Assembly: GCA_938091165.1 (NCBI GenBank)
Contig: CALKNK010000041.1
Span: forward strand, 1-23,983
Source: an uncultured Ilumatobacter sp.
GTDB taxonomy: Bacteria; Actinomycetota; Acidimicrobiia; Acidimicrobiales; Ilumatobacteraceae
Direction of reading: 5' to 3'
Length of the DNA stretch: 23,983 nucleotides
The first letter of the stretch is position 1; each line of letters opens with the position of its first letter. The position numbers and the translations under genes were made by a program. The notes under the pieces are model-generated. The model was not told the DNA's origin. It saw nothing but the letters and a program-made list of their open reading frames with translations, and did no database searches. This document shows positions 1-7,665 of the stretch, piece by piece.

Positions 1-71
1 GGAGCCTTCTTAGCTGCAGCCTTCTTCTTGGCCGGAGCCTTCTTCTTCGCCGGAGGCTTCTTTGCTGCCAT
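1..71 (-). CDS. Lys/Ala/Pro-rich basic protein, partial (histone H1-like or HU-tail-like)
   Basis: An open frame begins with ATG at 71-69 and runs off the left edge, giving 23 complete codons. The visible peptide is built from AKK, PAKKK and AAAKKA units with no acidic residue, the composition of the DNA-binding tails of actinobacterial HupB and of histone H1-like proteins. It begins four bases after the HU stop codon (TGA at 78-76), in the +1 frame relative to HU, so it is most simply translated by termination and reinitiation on the same transcript. Only a weak AAGAAG precedes the ATG. In mycobacteria, HU and a similar tail are one polypeptide; here they are two frames. The tail length and C-terminus lie outside the window. 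A frameshift error separating a single gene is the main alternative. Confidence 0.6.
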   Translation of the reverse strand, partial: MAAKKPPAKKKAPAKKKAAAKKA

Positions 72-75
72 CAGA

Positions 76-360
76 TCACTTCTTCTTGCCGTTGAGCGCC
101 TGCTTCAACGTCGAGCTAGCGGTGAACTTCATGGCGGTCGATGCCTTGATCTGTACTGGCTCGCCCGTCTGCGGGTTGCGGCCTTCGCGTGCGGCGCGCT
201 GAGTCGTGCTGAACGAACCGAAGCCGGCCCATGCGATTTTCTCGCCCTTCTTCGCCTCGGTGACGACGAAGTCAAAGAACGCACCGAGCGTGCGCTCTGC
301 GTCAGCCTTCGAAACACCTGAAGCAGCGGACACTGCGTCGATCATTTCTGCCTTGGTCAT
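76..360 (-). CDS. hup: HU family nucleoid DNA-binding protein
   Basis: This 94-residue protein has the full HU fold. It has an N-terminal helical dimerisation part (MTKAEMIDAVSAASGVSKADAE) and the conserved GFGSF turn at about residues 46-50. The DNA-binding arm follows, with RNPQTG at about 61-66, then the C-terminal helix ending NGKKK. HU dimers bend and compact DNA without strong sequence preference and assist replication, repair and transcription in the nucleoid. The length matches a tail-less bacterial HU rather than the roughly 200-residue mycobacterial HupB. The ATG has a good Shine-Dalgarno sequence (AGAGGA, about 6 nt upstream). A basic tail-like frame starts 4 nt downstream. The long leader with inverted repeats at 361-504 is the probable control region. 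Confidence 0.96.
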   Translation of the reverse strand: MTKAEMIDAVSAASGVSKADAERTLGAFFDFVVTEAKKGEKIAWAGFGSFSTTQRAAREGRNPQTGEPVQIKASTAMKFTASSTLKQALNGKKK

Positions 361-397
361 TGAGTCCTCTTTCGGATGGTGTGGATCTATTCAACTC

Positions 398-440
398 AGC
401 GCAGTCTGCGCTCAGTCCGATCCCGCCATTAACAGCGGGA
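398..440 (-). promoter_or_regulatory. Two small inverted repeats in the hup leader
   Basis: Two perfect stems lie 38-80 bases upstream of the hup ATG: agcgca-gtc-tgcgct (398-412) and tcccgc-(8 nt)-gcggga (421-440). If transcription starts upstream of them, both would fold in the 5' untranslated leader of hup mRNA. They could equally be protein-binding sites. They lack U-tracts, so they do not look like intrinsic terminators. Confidence 0.3.
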
Positions 441-488
441 ATAACAACCATGTGACTTACCGCGGACGATTCATTCAAGGATCAAACA

Positions 489-504
489 CGTTGCATTTGC
501 AACG
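489..504. promoter_or_regulatory. Palindrome (7-2-7) upstream of hup, possible operator
   Basis: The sequence cgttgca-tt-tgcaacg is a perfect 16-base inverted repeat, 129-144 bases upstream of the hup start. Its size and symmetry are typical of a binding site for a dimeric helix-turn-helix regulator. No regulator gene adjoins it, so the role is inferred only from symmetry. Confidence 0.3.
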
Positions 505-749
505 AGATGATTTATTGGACCCCAGCGATTGTGGGTTTCGATGCAGCTTTGCGCGTAAAACCCCTGCGTGAAGGTGCTCAGTCAGATCCTTACCCCCGAT
601 CACATGCGATCCGCAGCTAAATCCGTTGAGGATGGATCATCAATGCCACAGCCCTGATCTCGTCGTCCGGCTCGAATTCGCACCTGGCTCTCGTCCAGGC
701 CAAGCCGTATCGACGCTGCACGGCAACGCTGTGTGCATGGCTGTCTAAG

Positions 750-1316
750 GTGGACATTGTGTCACTCCCAAGATTCGCTGCAGTCGACATCGAAACGTCC
801 GGCCTCTCCCAACGTCATGATCGAATCTTGCAAATTGGTGCTGTCATTGTCGAAAGCGATGGACGAGTGATTGATTGCTGGAGCACTCTGGTCAGACTGC
901 GCTGGCCACTTCAACAAGTCGGCCCTACCGATATTCATGGCATCACCCGACCGATGCTGCGCAATGCACCCCGGATGTCGACCGCACTCGATGAGTTGAT
1001 CGAACGGATCAAAGGCGCTGTATTTACCGCACACAATGCGCAATTCGATGCTGGTTTCATCGAGCGCGCTGCCAGGCGCCGATCCGGATTCGATCTCGGC
1101 CCGCGCCTCTGCACCCTTCGCATGTCACGTCGTCTCGACCCGGAGCGCAAGCAGTCGCACCGATTGATTGATGTCGCCGACCGATTTGAGATTCCGCTGC
1201 TTAACCCCCACGATGCCCTGGCTGACGCTGCGGCTACCGCAGGGGTGCTCCCTCACCTGCTTGCTGCGCACGGCATCACCGACGCGTCACAGCTCAGCGC
1301 ATTCTTCGACCGCTGA
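750..1316 (+). CDS. DEDDh 3'-5' exonuclease, DnaQ/epsilon-like
   Basis: This 188-residue single-domain protein belongs to the RNase T/DnaQ exonuclease superfamily. All catalytic motifs are visible: ExoI DIETSG with D13 and E15, ExoII HNAQFD with D100, and ExoIII HDALAD with H154 and D159. That makes it a DEDDh two-metal 3'-5' nuclease. Such proteins proofread for DNA polymerase III or trim DNA/RNA ends in repair. There is no polymerase, helicase or GIY-YIG domain attached, so the partner is unknown. The GTG start at 750 is forced by an in-frame stop just upstream (746-748), and its Shine-Dalgarno sequence is weak. The gene is alone on its strand and converges on pafC, 32 bases away. Confidence 0.9.
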   Translation: MDIVSLPRFAAVDIETSGLSQRHDRILQIGAVIVESDGRVIDCWSTLVRLRWPLQQVGPTDIHGITRPMLRNAPRMSTALDELIERIKGAVFTAHNAQFDAGFIERAARRRSGFDLGPRLCTLRMSRRLDPERKQSHRLIDVADRFEIPLLNPHDALADAAATAGVLPHLLAAHGITDASQLSAFFDR

Positions 1317-1348
1317 AGGCTGATGCTCTGAGCCCACCGACGGCTGAG

Positions 1349-2314
1349 TCAGTACTGGGCGAGGACCGCTGTTGCCAGCTCCGCGGCCTCCGCTGCAGCA
1401 TCGCTGGGCGAAACCACTTCCACGTCAGGCCCAAGGCGAATCAGAAGACGCGCTAACCACCGACTGCTTGCAACCGGCAGCCTGGCCTCAATCCACCCAG
1501 AAGGCTCGGCGAGGGAAACCTGGTTTGTAATCGGATACCGGTCAAGCAGCCAATGTGCGGCCGGCGCCAATCGCAAAACAGCAACCGGCAAATCGGCATC
1601 ATCGAAGAATGACCCCGGCGTCGACACGACATCTACACTCGGCACTGTTCGACCCGTCGCCGTCATGGTGTCAATGCGGTCGATCCGGAACGTGCGTCGC
1701 TCGCCTGAGCGGTCATCATCGGCAACCACGTACCAGTTCCCTCCGTCAACGAAAACGTGGCGCGGCACGATCGCTCGTTCGGTGCGTTCATCACGCGCTG
1801 GCGAGTAGTACGTGACCACCATTTCGCAGCCGTTTGTCGCAGCCTCAGCCAACTCATCGGTCGCCAGCGGACGATCCAGTTCGATCGCCACGCCTGCATT
1901 GTCGTCCTTACTGCCGACATTGGCATCAAGCCCCACCTCGGAGAGCGCACGAGCGAGCTTGGCCAACCCGCGGCCCAAAGGACCCTCCGGATCAGCCCCA
2001 GGAAGTTCCATTGCAGCTCGCGCCGAAGCTAACAAAGAGAAGCCCTCTGGAGCGGTGAGGCGAAGCGCACGCGTGAAGAGCCGGGGAACGCCCACGAACA
2101 CGAGGCCATCGTCGACAAAGACATCGATCATTTCGTCAACGAATGGCGGCAACCCACACATTGCGACCAATTCCAGGTCCGTTTGAACCTGGGCTTCTGT
2201 CAGATCATACCGAGCGGCCACCTCAGCAAGCGGCACCTCGCCGACCTCCATCAACCAGGGCAGCATCACCAGCAAACGGGCCAGGCGATCCTCGGCATTG
2301 CGGGGCCCACTCAT
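1349..2314 (-). CDS. pafC: WYL-domain transcriptional regulator PafC
   Basis: This 321-residue protein has an N-terminal winged helix-turn-helix (about residues 8-58) and a central WYL domain, with the WYV variant at 194-196 and the conserved RRTFRIDRI stretch at 207-214. A C-terminal WCX-type extension follows. PafB and PafC act together as a heterodimer that turns on the LexA-independent DNA-damage response in actinobacteria; the WYL domain is thought to sense a nucleic-acid ligand. The ATG at 2314 overlaps the pafB stop in an ATGA, with AGGAG six bases upstream, so the two are translationally coupled. In mycobacteria the pair follows the Pup ligase gene pafA; here it follows acyl-CoA genes instead. 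It is the last gene of its operon. Confidence 0.88.
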   Translation of the reverse strand: MSGPRNAEDRLARLLVMLPWLMEVGEVPLAEVAARYDLTEAQVQTDLELVAMCGLPPFVDEMIDVFVDDGLVFVGVPRLFTRALRLTAPEGFSLLASARAAMELPGADPEGPLGRGLAKLARALSEVGLDANVGSKDDNAGVAIELDRPLATDELAEAATNGCEMVVTYYSPARDERTERAIVPRHVFVDGGNWYVVADDDRSGERRTFRIDRIDTMTATGRTVPSVDVVSTPGSFFDDADLPVAVLRLAPAAHWLLDRYPITNQVSLAEPSGWIEARLPVASSRWLARLLIRLGPDVEVVSPSDAAAEAAELATAVLAQY

Positions 2315-3273
2315 TCCGAACTCCTAGCTGCCGCTGCTGACAACCAGCCGACGATTGCCTTCCGCGTTTCGGGTGGACCGACAACCACAGCATGATCGAG
2401 CAAGCCCAGCACCCAAGATCGAAAGGCATCAAAATTAGATGCAGCGACCTCGACATCAATACTTCCGTCACTATGGCGTTGGATGACTCGATCAACGCCA
2501 ACTTCGCGCTCGATTGCAGCAGCTCGAGTGGCGTCGATTCGTACTACAGCGACAGCGCCGTCAGCTGCAGAATGACCGATCTGTTTCGGGTCTGCCGGAA
2601 ATGCGTTGCGCGGGTCAAATGCGGAGGGACGCTCAAATGCGCCCGGTGGGCCAACTTCGACGTTGTCCAGTGTGCCGTCAAACCGATCGATGCGGAAAGT
2701 GCGCTGAGCATTACGGTCGCAGTCGAAGCCGATGACATACCAGAACCCGCCGCGTAGCAGCAGGCCCCATGGTTCGATGTGCCGTCGTTCGCTGCGGTAA
2801 CCGAAGCTAATCCGCGAACGGCCAGCAACGGCGGCGCGCACCACAGGCAGTTCCGGCCGGTCGGGCATCACGGCTGACACCGTGCCGACCTCACCAATTG
2901 CTGAGCCTCCAAGTTTCCACATTGCATCACGGCCTGCCGATGTGCCAGTACGGACCGCAGCGACCGCGACCTGAAGAGCCCGCCGCTCGTCCCCGTCAAG
3001 TTCGAGATCCGCCAATTCATACGCACGGCGGTCGATCCAATACCTACCCGGAGACCCTTGGCCCAGCTCAGACTTGGCTTCAATCGGCACCCCTAAGTCA
3101 CGTAAGGCTGCCTTGTCACGCTCAAACGCTGCGCGCTGGTTGCGTTCACCATCTGGGTATTGACCAACGAGGGCACCGACGATTTCAACCATCGTTACTG
3201 GTCGACTCGTCTCGAGCAGCAGCGCCAGCAAATTGGTGAGTCGCTCGACGCGGTCAACCCGCCGTGCTGACAC
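2311..3273 (-). CDS. pafB: WYL-domain transcriptional regulator PafB
   Basis: This 320-residue paralogue of the downstream pafC product has the same plan. It has an N-terminal winged helix (about residues 6-65, RVERLTNLLALLLETSRPVT onward), a WYL domain with WYV at 178-180 and RTFRIDR at 191-197, and a C-terminal extension. It is expected to pair with PafC and activate damage-inducible promoters such as recA. The GTG start at 3273 is preceded by GAGGA about 8 bases upstream, inside the end of the B12-binding gene, with only 6 bases between the two genes. It is thus probably co-transcribed with the upstream metabolic genes. A pafBC pair not linked to pafA is the odd point; pafA may lie elsewhere. 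Confidence 0.88.
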   Translation of the reverse strand: MSARRVDRVERLTNLLALLLETSRPVTMVEIVGALVGQYPDGERNQRAAFERDKAALRDLGVPIEAKSELGQGSPGRYWIDRRAYELADLELDGDERRALQVAVAAVRTGTSAGRDAMWKLGGSAIGEVGTVSAVMPDRPELPVVRAAVAGRSRISFGYRSERRHIEPWGLLLRGGFWYVIGFDCDRNAQRTFRIDRFDGTLDNVEVGPPGAFERPSAFDPRNAFPADPKQIGHSAADGAVAVVRIDATRAAAIEREVGVDRVIQRHSDGSIDVEVAASNFDAFRSWVLGLLDHAVVVGPPETRKAIVGWLSAAAARSSE

Positions 3274-3279
3274 GGTGGA

Positions 3280-3684
3280 TCAGTCCTCGCTCTCGTCCGG
3301 ATGAATCGCCGATCGAATCGCCTCGACAACTTCGTCTGCAGTGGCCCCTGGAGTCAGGATCTTCGCCACACCAGCTGATTCAAGCTCGTGAACATCACGA
3401 TTAGGAACGATGCCGCCAACCACCACGGGGATGTCGGCGCCCCGCCCGCGGACCTTCTCAACAACGAGTGGCGCCAGCGTCATGTGTGCGCCCGACAGCA
3501 TTGACAACCCAATGGCGTCCACATCTTCATCGACTGCAGCAGCTGCCACGGTGTCCGGTGTCTGAAATAATCCGGTGTAGATGACCTCGTAGCCAGCGTC
3601 GCGTAAAATACGGGCTACCACCTTAACGCCGCGGTCATGGCCATCGAGACCAACTTTGGCAACCAGTACTCGTTCTCCTGCCAA
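3280..3684 (-). CDS. Stand-alone cobalamin (B12)-binding subunit, methylmalonyl-CoA mutase type
   Basis: This 134-residue protein is a single Rossmann-like B12-binding domain matching the C-terminal domain of acyl-CoA mutases. It has the base-off motif D-x-H-x-x-G at D14, H16 and G19, the GLSMLSGAH loop near residue 60, and VVVGGIVP near 88. In two-component mutases this subunit carries adenosylcobalamin, while a separate large subunit binds the acyl-CoA and performs the carbon-skeleton rearrangement. No large subunit, MeaB/ArgK chaperone or epimerase is in the window. The start is TTG at 3684 with GAGG upstream, 5 bases after the dehydrogenase stop. It could serve methylmalonyl-, isobutyryl-, 2-hydroxyisobutyryl- or ethylmalonyl-CoA mutase; the sequence does not decide. 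Confidence 0.88.
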   Translation of the reverse strand: MAGERVLVAKVGLDGHDRGVKVVARILRDAGYEVIYTGLFQTPDTVAAAAVDEDVDAIGLSMLSGAHMTLAPLVVEKVRGRGADIPVVVGGIVPNRDVHELESAGVAKILTPGATADEVVEAIRSAIHPDESED

Positions 3685-3689
3685 TGCGA

Positions 3690-4607
3690 TCAGCCTCGCT
3701 CGCCGTAGTCGTAAAAACCCCTACCGGACTTTCGACCAAGCAGGCCTGCCTCGACCATTCGCGAGAGCATTGGAGGGGCGGCGTAGAGCGGCTCTTTGAA
3801 CTCCTCGTACATACTGACTGCCACCGCAAGCGTCGTGTCGAGCCCGATCAGGTCAGCCAGACTTAGCGGGCCCATCGGATGATTGCACCCCTCGACCATG
3901 CCGTGGTCAATATCTTCTGCCGTGGCGAATCCTGACTCCATCATCCGAATCGCTGAAAGGATGTAGGGAATGAGCAGCGCATTAACGACGAATCCAGCTC
4001 GATCCTGACTGCGAATCACGATTTTGCCGAGCGTCTCCTCAGCGAAATGGTTTGCAGATTTCACTGTTACCTCGTCGGTCATCAAGCTGGTGACCAACTC
4101 AACGAGCTTGAGTACTGGAACCGGATTGAAGAAGTGAATGCCAACGACGTTCTCGGGCCGCTGAGTGGCGATTCCCAGTTTCATGATCGGGATCGAACTT
4201 GTGTTACTCGCCAAGATGGCATCGTCAGCTTCGACGACCCTGTCAAGAGTTCGAAACACTTCTGTCTTCAGTGGTTCGTCCTCAATAACGGCCTCGATTA
4301 CCATTCGGCGATCAGCCATGTCCTCAAGGTCGGTCGTAAACGTAAGCCGTCCTAGGGTCGCATCACGGTCTTCCTCCGTCATCCTCCCTCGAGCGACAGC
4401 CTTGTCGAAGGAGCCGATGAGACGATTCCGTCCACGCTCAGCTGATGCCGCATCGATCTCGTGCACAATTGTGTCGAGTCCAGCCCGAGCAGACACCTCG
4501 GCAATCCCGGCGCCCATCTGGCCGCAACCCACGACTCCCACACGTTGAATATCAGGCCTACTTGTCTCACTCATCGTCGCCACCGTACCCGCAGCGCCGG
4601 CCATCAT
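3690..4607 (-). CDS. 3-hydroxyacyl-CoA (3-hydroxybutyryl-CoA) dehydrogenase
   Basis: This NAD(P)-dependent enzyme oxidises (S)-3-hydroxyacyl-CoA to 3-oxoacyl-CoA, or the reverse, in beta-oxidation or butyrate-type metabolism. The Rossmann motif GCGQMG is at residues 27-32, NTSS at 135-138, and the catalytic dyad is H158 (GIHFFNPV) with E170. The C-terminal dimer domain begins around DRAGFVVNALLIPYI and includes HPMGPLSLADLIGLDT. The length is 305 residues against about 285 for the family. The extra N-terminus comes from choosing the tandem ATGs at 4607/4604, which have AAGGTGA directly upstream. ATG 4574 (residue 12) would give a more typical length but has only GGTGG before it. The gene lies between the aldehyde dehydrogenase (24-base gap) and the B12-binding subunit (5-base gap). 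Confidence 0.93.
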   Translation of the reverse strand: MMAGAAGTVATMSETSRPDIQRVGVVGCGQMGAGIAEVSARAGLDTIVHEIDAASAERGRNRLIGSFDKAVARGRMTEEDRDATLGRLTFTTDLEDMADRRMVIEAVIEDEPLKTEVFRTLDRVVEADDAILASNTSSIPIMKLGIATQRPENVVGIHFFNPVPVLKLVELVTSLMTDEVTVKSANHFAEETLGKIVIRSQDRAGFVVNALLIPYILSAIRMMESGFATAEDIDHGMVEGCNHPMGPLSLADLIGLDTTLAVAVSMYEEFKEPLYAAPPMLSRMVEAGLLGRKSGRGFYDYGERG

Positions 4608-4631
4608 TCACCTTCTTAACCCAGACCGGAC

Positions 4632-6050
4632 TCAGCGTTGCATCGACTTCGTCTGGAGGAATTCTTCGATACCGTACGGGCCGTTCTCTCGACCGTAGCC
4701 GGATTGCTTGTAGCCGCCGAAGGGGGCGGCAATGTTGAAACTTCCGCCATTGACGTCAACAGCACCGGTGCGCATGCGACGGGCGACGCTCATCGCTCGG
4801 TCTTGATCTGCAGACCACACTCCACCACTTAGGCCGTAAAGGCTGTCGTTGGCAATGCGCACAGCGTCGTCGTCATCGTCATAACCAATGATCGACAGCA
4901 CCGGGCCGAAGATCTCTTCCTGGGCGATGGTCATGTCGTTGGAGACGTTGGCGAACAGAGTCGGCTTAACGAAGTAGCCGGTCTCGTTTCCCTCAGGCTT
5001 ACCGAGACCCCCTGCTGCTACCACTGCACCCTCGTCGATCCCCTTTTGAATATAGGACTGCACCCGGTCCCACTGCGCCTGACTGATCAACGGGCCGAGG
5101 TGCATACCTTCTTTCGTTGGATCGTCGACCTGTGTGGTGGCAACCGCAGCAGCGGCAATCTCAACCGCTTCGTCGTAACGGCTGTTCGGCACCAACATTC
5201 GGGTGTGTGCCGTACATGTCTGGCCCGAATTCAGAAAGCACGCAAAAACGCCCTTCGGAATGACAGCAGCGAAATCAGCATCGTCAAGCACGATGTTCGC
5301 CGACTTGCCGCCAAGCTCTAGCGCCACACGCTTAATTGAGTCGGCAGCGGACGCCGCAACCTGCTTGCCAGCTCGGGACGAGCCAGTGAAGCTCACCATG
5401 TCGATACCCGGATGGGCCGAGATGGCCGCCCCAACTGTGGGGCCATTGCCGCTGACCAAATTGAACACGCCAGCAGGCAGACCGACTTCGTGAATGATCT
5501 CAGCAAGCATGAAGGCGTTGAGCGGGGCGATTTCACTTGGCTTCAACACAATGGTGCAGCCCGCAGCGAGCGCGCCGCCGACCTTGCAAATGATCTGGTG
5601 CAGCGGGTAGTTCCACGGCGTGATTGCGCCGACAACACCGACTGGTTCTTTGACTATAAGGCTGTTGCCAATCTCCTGTTCGAACTCGAAGCTGTCGAGC
5701 AGGGTGGCGAAGGTCGCCATATTGCCAACGGGTAAACCCGCCTGGATCATCGTCGACCAAGTGATCGGCATGCCGACCTCGCCGGCAATGGTCTCTGCGA
5801 TCTCGGCTGAGCGGGCCTGAAGTGCTTCGTTGAGGCGAGTGAGGTATTTCTGCCGCTCTTCGACTGGCGTTTGGGACCAGGCGTCAAACGCAGTACGAGC
5901 AGCTAAGACAGCGCGATCTACGTCGCTCGCCACTCCCTCGGGAATTGAGCCCATCACCTGCTCGGTGGCAGCGTTGATGACCTCGATGGTCCCGCTTCCT
6001 TTGCTGGGAACCCAAGCACCATCGATATATATGTTCTCGAAGTTACGCAT
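4632..6050 (-). CDS. NAD(P)+-dependent aldehyde dehydrogenase
   Basis: This 472-residue member of the ALDH superfamily oxidises an aldehyde to a carboxylate. The visible active-site parts are TPWNYPL with N147, FTGSSRAG at 221-228, LELGGK with the general base E245, the nucleophile C279 in NSGQTC, and EEIFGP with E379. Length and motifs are complete, so the enzyme should be active. The substrate cannot be read from the sequence; the DABMANQ-like NAD specificity is also undetermined. It is the first gene of the unit that continues with the 3-hydroxyacyl-CoA dehydrogenase and B12 subunit, which hints at short-chain acyl or branched-chain catabolism. The 68-base gap behind pgi probably holds the unit's promoter, although read-through from pgi is possible. 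Confidence 0.94.
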   Translation of the reverse strand: MRNFENIYIDGAWVPSKGSGTIEVINAATEQVMGSIPEGVASDVDRAVLAARTAFDAWSQTPVEERQKYLTRLNEALQARSAEIAETIAGEVGMPITWSTMIQAGLPVGNMATFATLLDSFEFEQEIGNSLIVKEPVGVVGAITPWNYPLHQIICKVGGALAAGCTIVLKPSEIAPLNAFMLAEIIHEVGLPAGVFNLVSGNGPTVGAAISAHPGIDMVSFTGSSRAGKQVAASAADSIKRVALELGGKSANIVLDDADFAAVIPKGVFACFLNSGQTCTAHTRMLVPNSRYDEAVEIAAAAVATTQVDDPTKEGMHLGPLISQAQWDRVQSYIQKGIDEGAVVAAGGLGKPEGNETGYFVKPTLFANVSNDMTIAQEEIFGPVLSIIGYDDDDDAVRIANDSLYGLSGGVWSADQDRAMSVARRMRTGAVDVNGGSFNIAAPFGGYKQSGYGRENGPYGIEEFLQTKSMQR

Positions 6051-6118
6051 TTATGCAGTCTGACCGACTCCAGCTCAATCGGTCGAACTAGTTACCCGAC
6101 TATTTTGTGGACAGGGCG

Positions 6119-7654
6119 TCAGCGGTGCGCCCGATACCAGCCAATGAGGGCGTTAGTGCCGCTGTCATGGACGTCCGGGTTGGGGTTTCCGGTTAGTTCA
6201 GGGGTGATCTGATTGGCCAGCTCCTTGCCCAATTCGACACCCCACTGGTCGTAGCTGTTGACACCAAAAATCGTTCCCTGTACGTGCACAATGTGCTCGT
6301 ACAGCGCGATCAGTTGGCCAAGCACCGACGGGGTGAGCTGATCGGCAAGAATCACCGTGTTGGGTCTGTTGCCTACAAATTGGCGCCAATGCGCAGACAC
6401 CTTTTCTCGACCGAACGCTAGTGCTTCTGACTGCGCAACGAGATTCGCGAAAAGTAAATCATGATGCTCTTGGAGGTCATGGTGTGCTCGTGCGAACCCG
6501 ATGAAATCGACCGGCACGATGCGGGTGCCCTGGTGGATGAGCTGATAAAACGCGTGCTGCCCGTTGGTGCCTGGTTCACCCCAGACAATGGGGCCGGTCT
6601 TGTGGTCAATCCGCTGACCCTGAAGGCCGAACGACTTACCGTTCGACTCCATGTCAAGCTGCTGCAAATAAGCCGGAAAACGAGCGAGCTCGTTGGCATA
6701 CGGCAGCACGGCCTTAGTGTCGAAACCAAGGCCGTTGGAATTCCATACACCGATCAGCGCAAGCAGCACCGGAACGTTTTCTGTCAGCGGTGCCGTTCTG
6801 AAGTGTTCGTCCATCACATGAAAACCCGAGAGGAACTCACGAAATTGGTCGGGGCCGATTGAGATCATGAGTGACAGCCCGATCGCCGAACCCACCGAGT
6901 AGCGACCGCCAACCCAGTCCCAGAACCCGAACATGTTGTTGTCAGCGTCGATACCAAACTCGGCGACGCGCTCAGAATTAGTCGAAACGGCAACAAAGTG
7001 ATCAGACACCGCCTCCTCTCCGAGTGCGTCGACCAACCAACGGCGCGCTGTCCGAGCGTTCGTGAGCGTTTCAATCGTGCCGAACGTCTTCGATGCGACG
7101 ATAAACAGCGTAGATGCCGGGTCGGCGCCAGAGAGTACGCCAGCGATGTCTGCGCCATCGATGTTCGATACATACGAACAGCGGATACGACGGTGACGGA
7201 ACGCGTTGAGGGCTTGATAGGCCATCGCCGGTCCAAGGTCGGATCCCCCAATTCCAATGTTCACTACGTGCGTAATCCGGTCATCCGCTCGAACCCGATC
7301 CGCGAACGCTTCCATGGCGCCAAGCACTGCGTGCACGTTAGGGACGACATTTAGGCCATCGATTTCAAAGCTTGACTCAGGGGGCAGCCGAAGCGCAGTG
7401 TGGCCAACAGCGCGGTCTTCGGAAATGTTGATGTGCTCACCAGCGAACATCGCATCGCGGCGTTGCTCCACGCCAACACTCTGCGCAAGTTCGATCAGCG
7501 ACTTGACGAGATCATCGGTGATTCGCTGCTTCGACACGTCAACCCAGAGGTCAGCCACCCTAAAGACGTAACGCTCGGCGCGTGTCGGATCGTTAGCAAA
7601 CAGCGTGCGCAAGTGTGGTGGTTGCGCAAGGTTGGCAAGGTCAGCGAGTTCCAT
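6119..7654 (-). CDS. pgi: Glucose-6-phosphate isomerase
   Basis: This cytoplasmic enzyme interconverts glucose 6-phosphate and fructose 6-phosphate. At 511 residues it is close to the usual 530-550. Diagnostic stretches are GIGGSDLGP at 134-142, SKTFGTIET at 188-196, PGI signature 1 WVGGRYSV at 247-254, WGEPGTNGQH with catalytic E360, the base H391 in ARAHHDL, and signature 2 SYDQWGVELGK ending in K477. The ATG at 7654 lies 11 bases after the pgl stop, with GGTGGTGAG in front, so it is read as the second gene of a pgl-pgi pair. The pair links oxidative pentose-phosphate flux with glycolysis and gluconeogenesis. Confidence 0.97.
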   Translation of the reverse strand: MELADLANLAQPPHLRTLFANDPTRAERYVFRVADLWVDVSKQRITDDLVKSLIELAQSVGVEQRRDAMFAGEHINISEDRAVGHTALRLPPESSFEIDGLNVVPNVHAVLGAMEAFADRVRADDRITHVVNIGIGGSDLGPAMAYQALNAFRHRRIRCSYVSNIDGADIAGVLSGADPASTLFIVASKTFGTIETLTNARTARRWLVDALGEEAVSDHFVAVSTNSERVAEFGIDADNNMFGFWDWVGGRYSVGSAIGLSLMISIGPDQFREFLSGFHVMDEHFRTAPLTENVPVLLALIGVWNSNGLGFDTKAVLPYANELARFPAYLQQLDMESNGKSFGLQGQRIDHKTGPIVWGEPGTNGQHAFYQLIHQGTRIVPVDFIGFARAHHDLQEHHDLLFANLVAQSEALAFGREKVSAHWRQFVGNRPNTVILADQLTPSVLGQLIALYEHIVHVQGTIFGVNSYDQWGVELGKELANQITPELTGNPNPDVHDSGTNALIGWYRAHR

Positions 7655-7665
7655 CGCTCACCACC

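Larger units (their letters stand above)
361..749. other. Intergenic region between hup and the exonuclease gene
   Basis: About 390 bases separate the divergent hup (minus) and exonuclease (plus) genes. I see no convincing gene on either strand and no tRNA-like fold. On the hup side there are three short perfect inverted repeats at 398-412, 421-440 and 489-504, listed separately. No confident -35/-10 pair could be assigned. The half nearest the exonuclease (about 560-749) shows no structure I can name. Confidence 0.6.

Noticed and set aside
361..749. Search for a tRNA or small RNA in the long hup leader
   Set aside because: No cloverleaf arms, TΨC-like sequence or promoter-hairpin-T-run arrangement could be found by eye.
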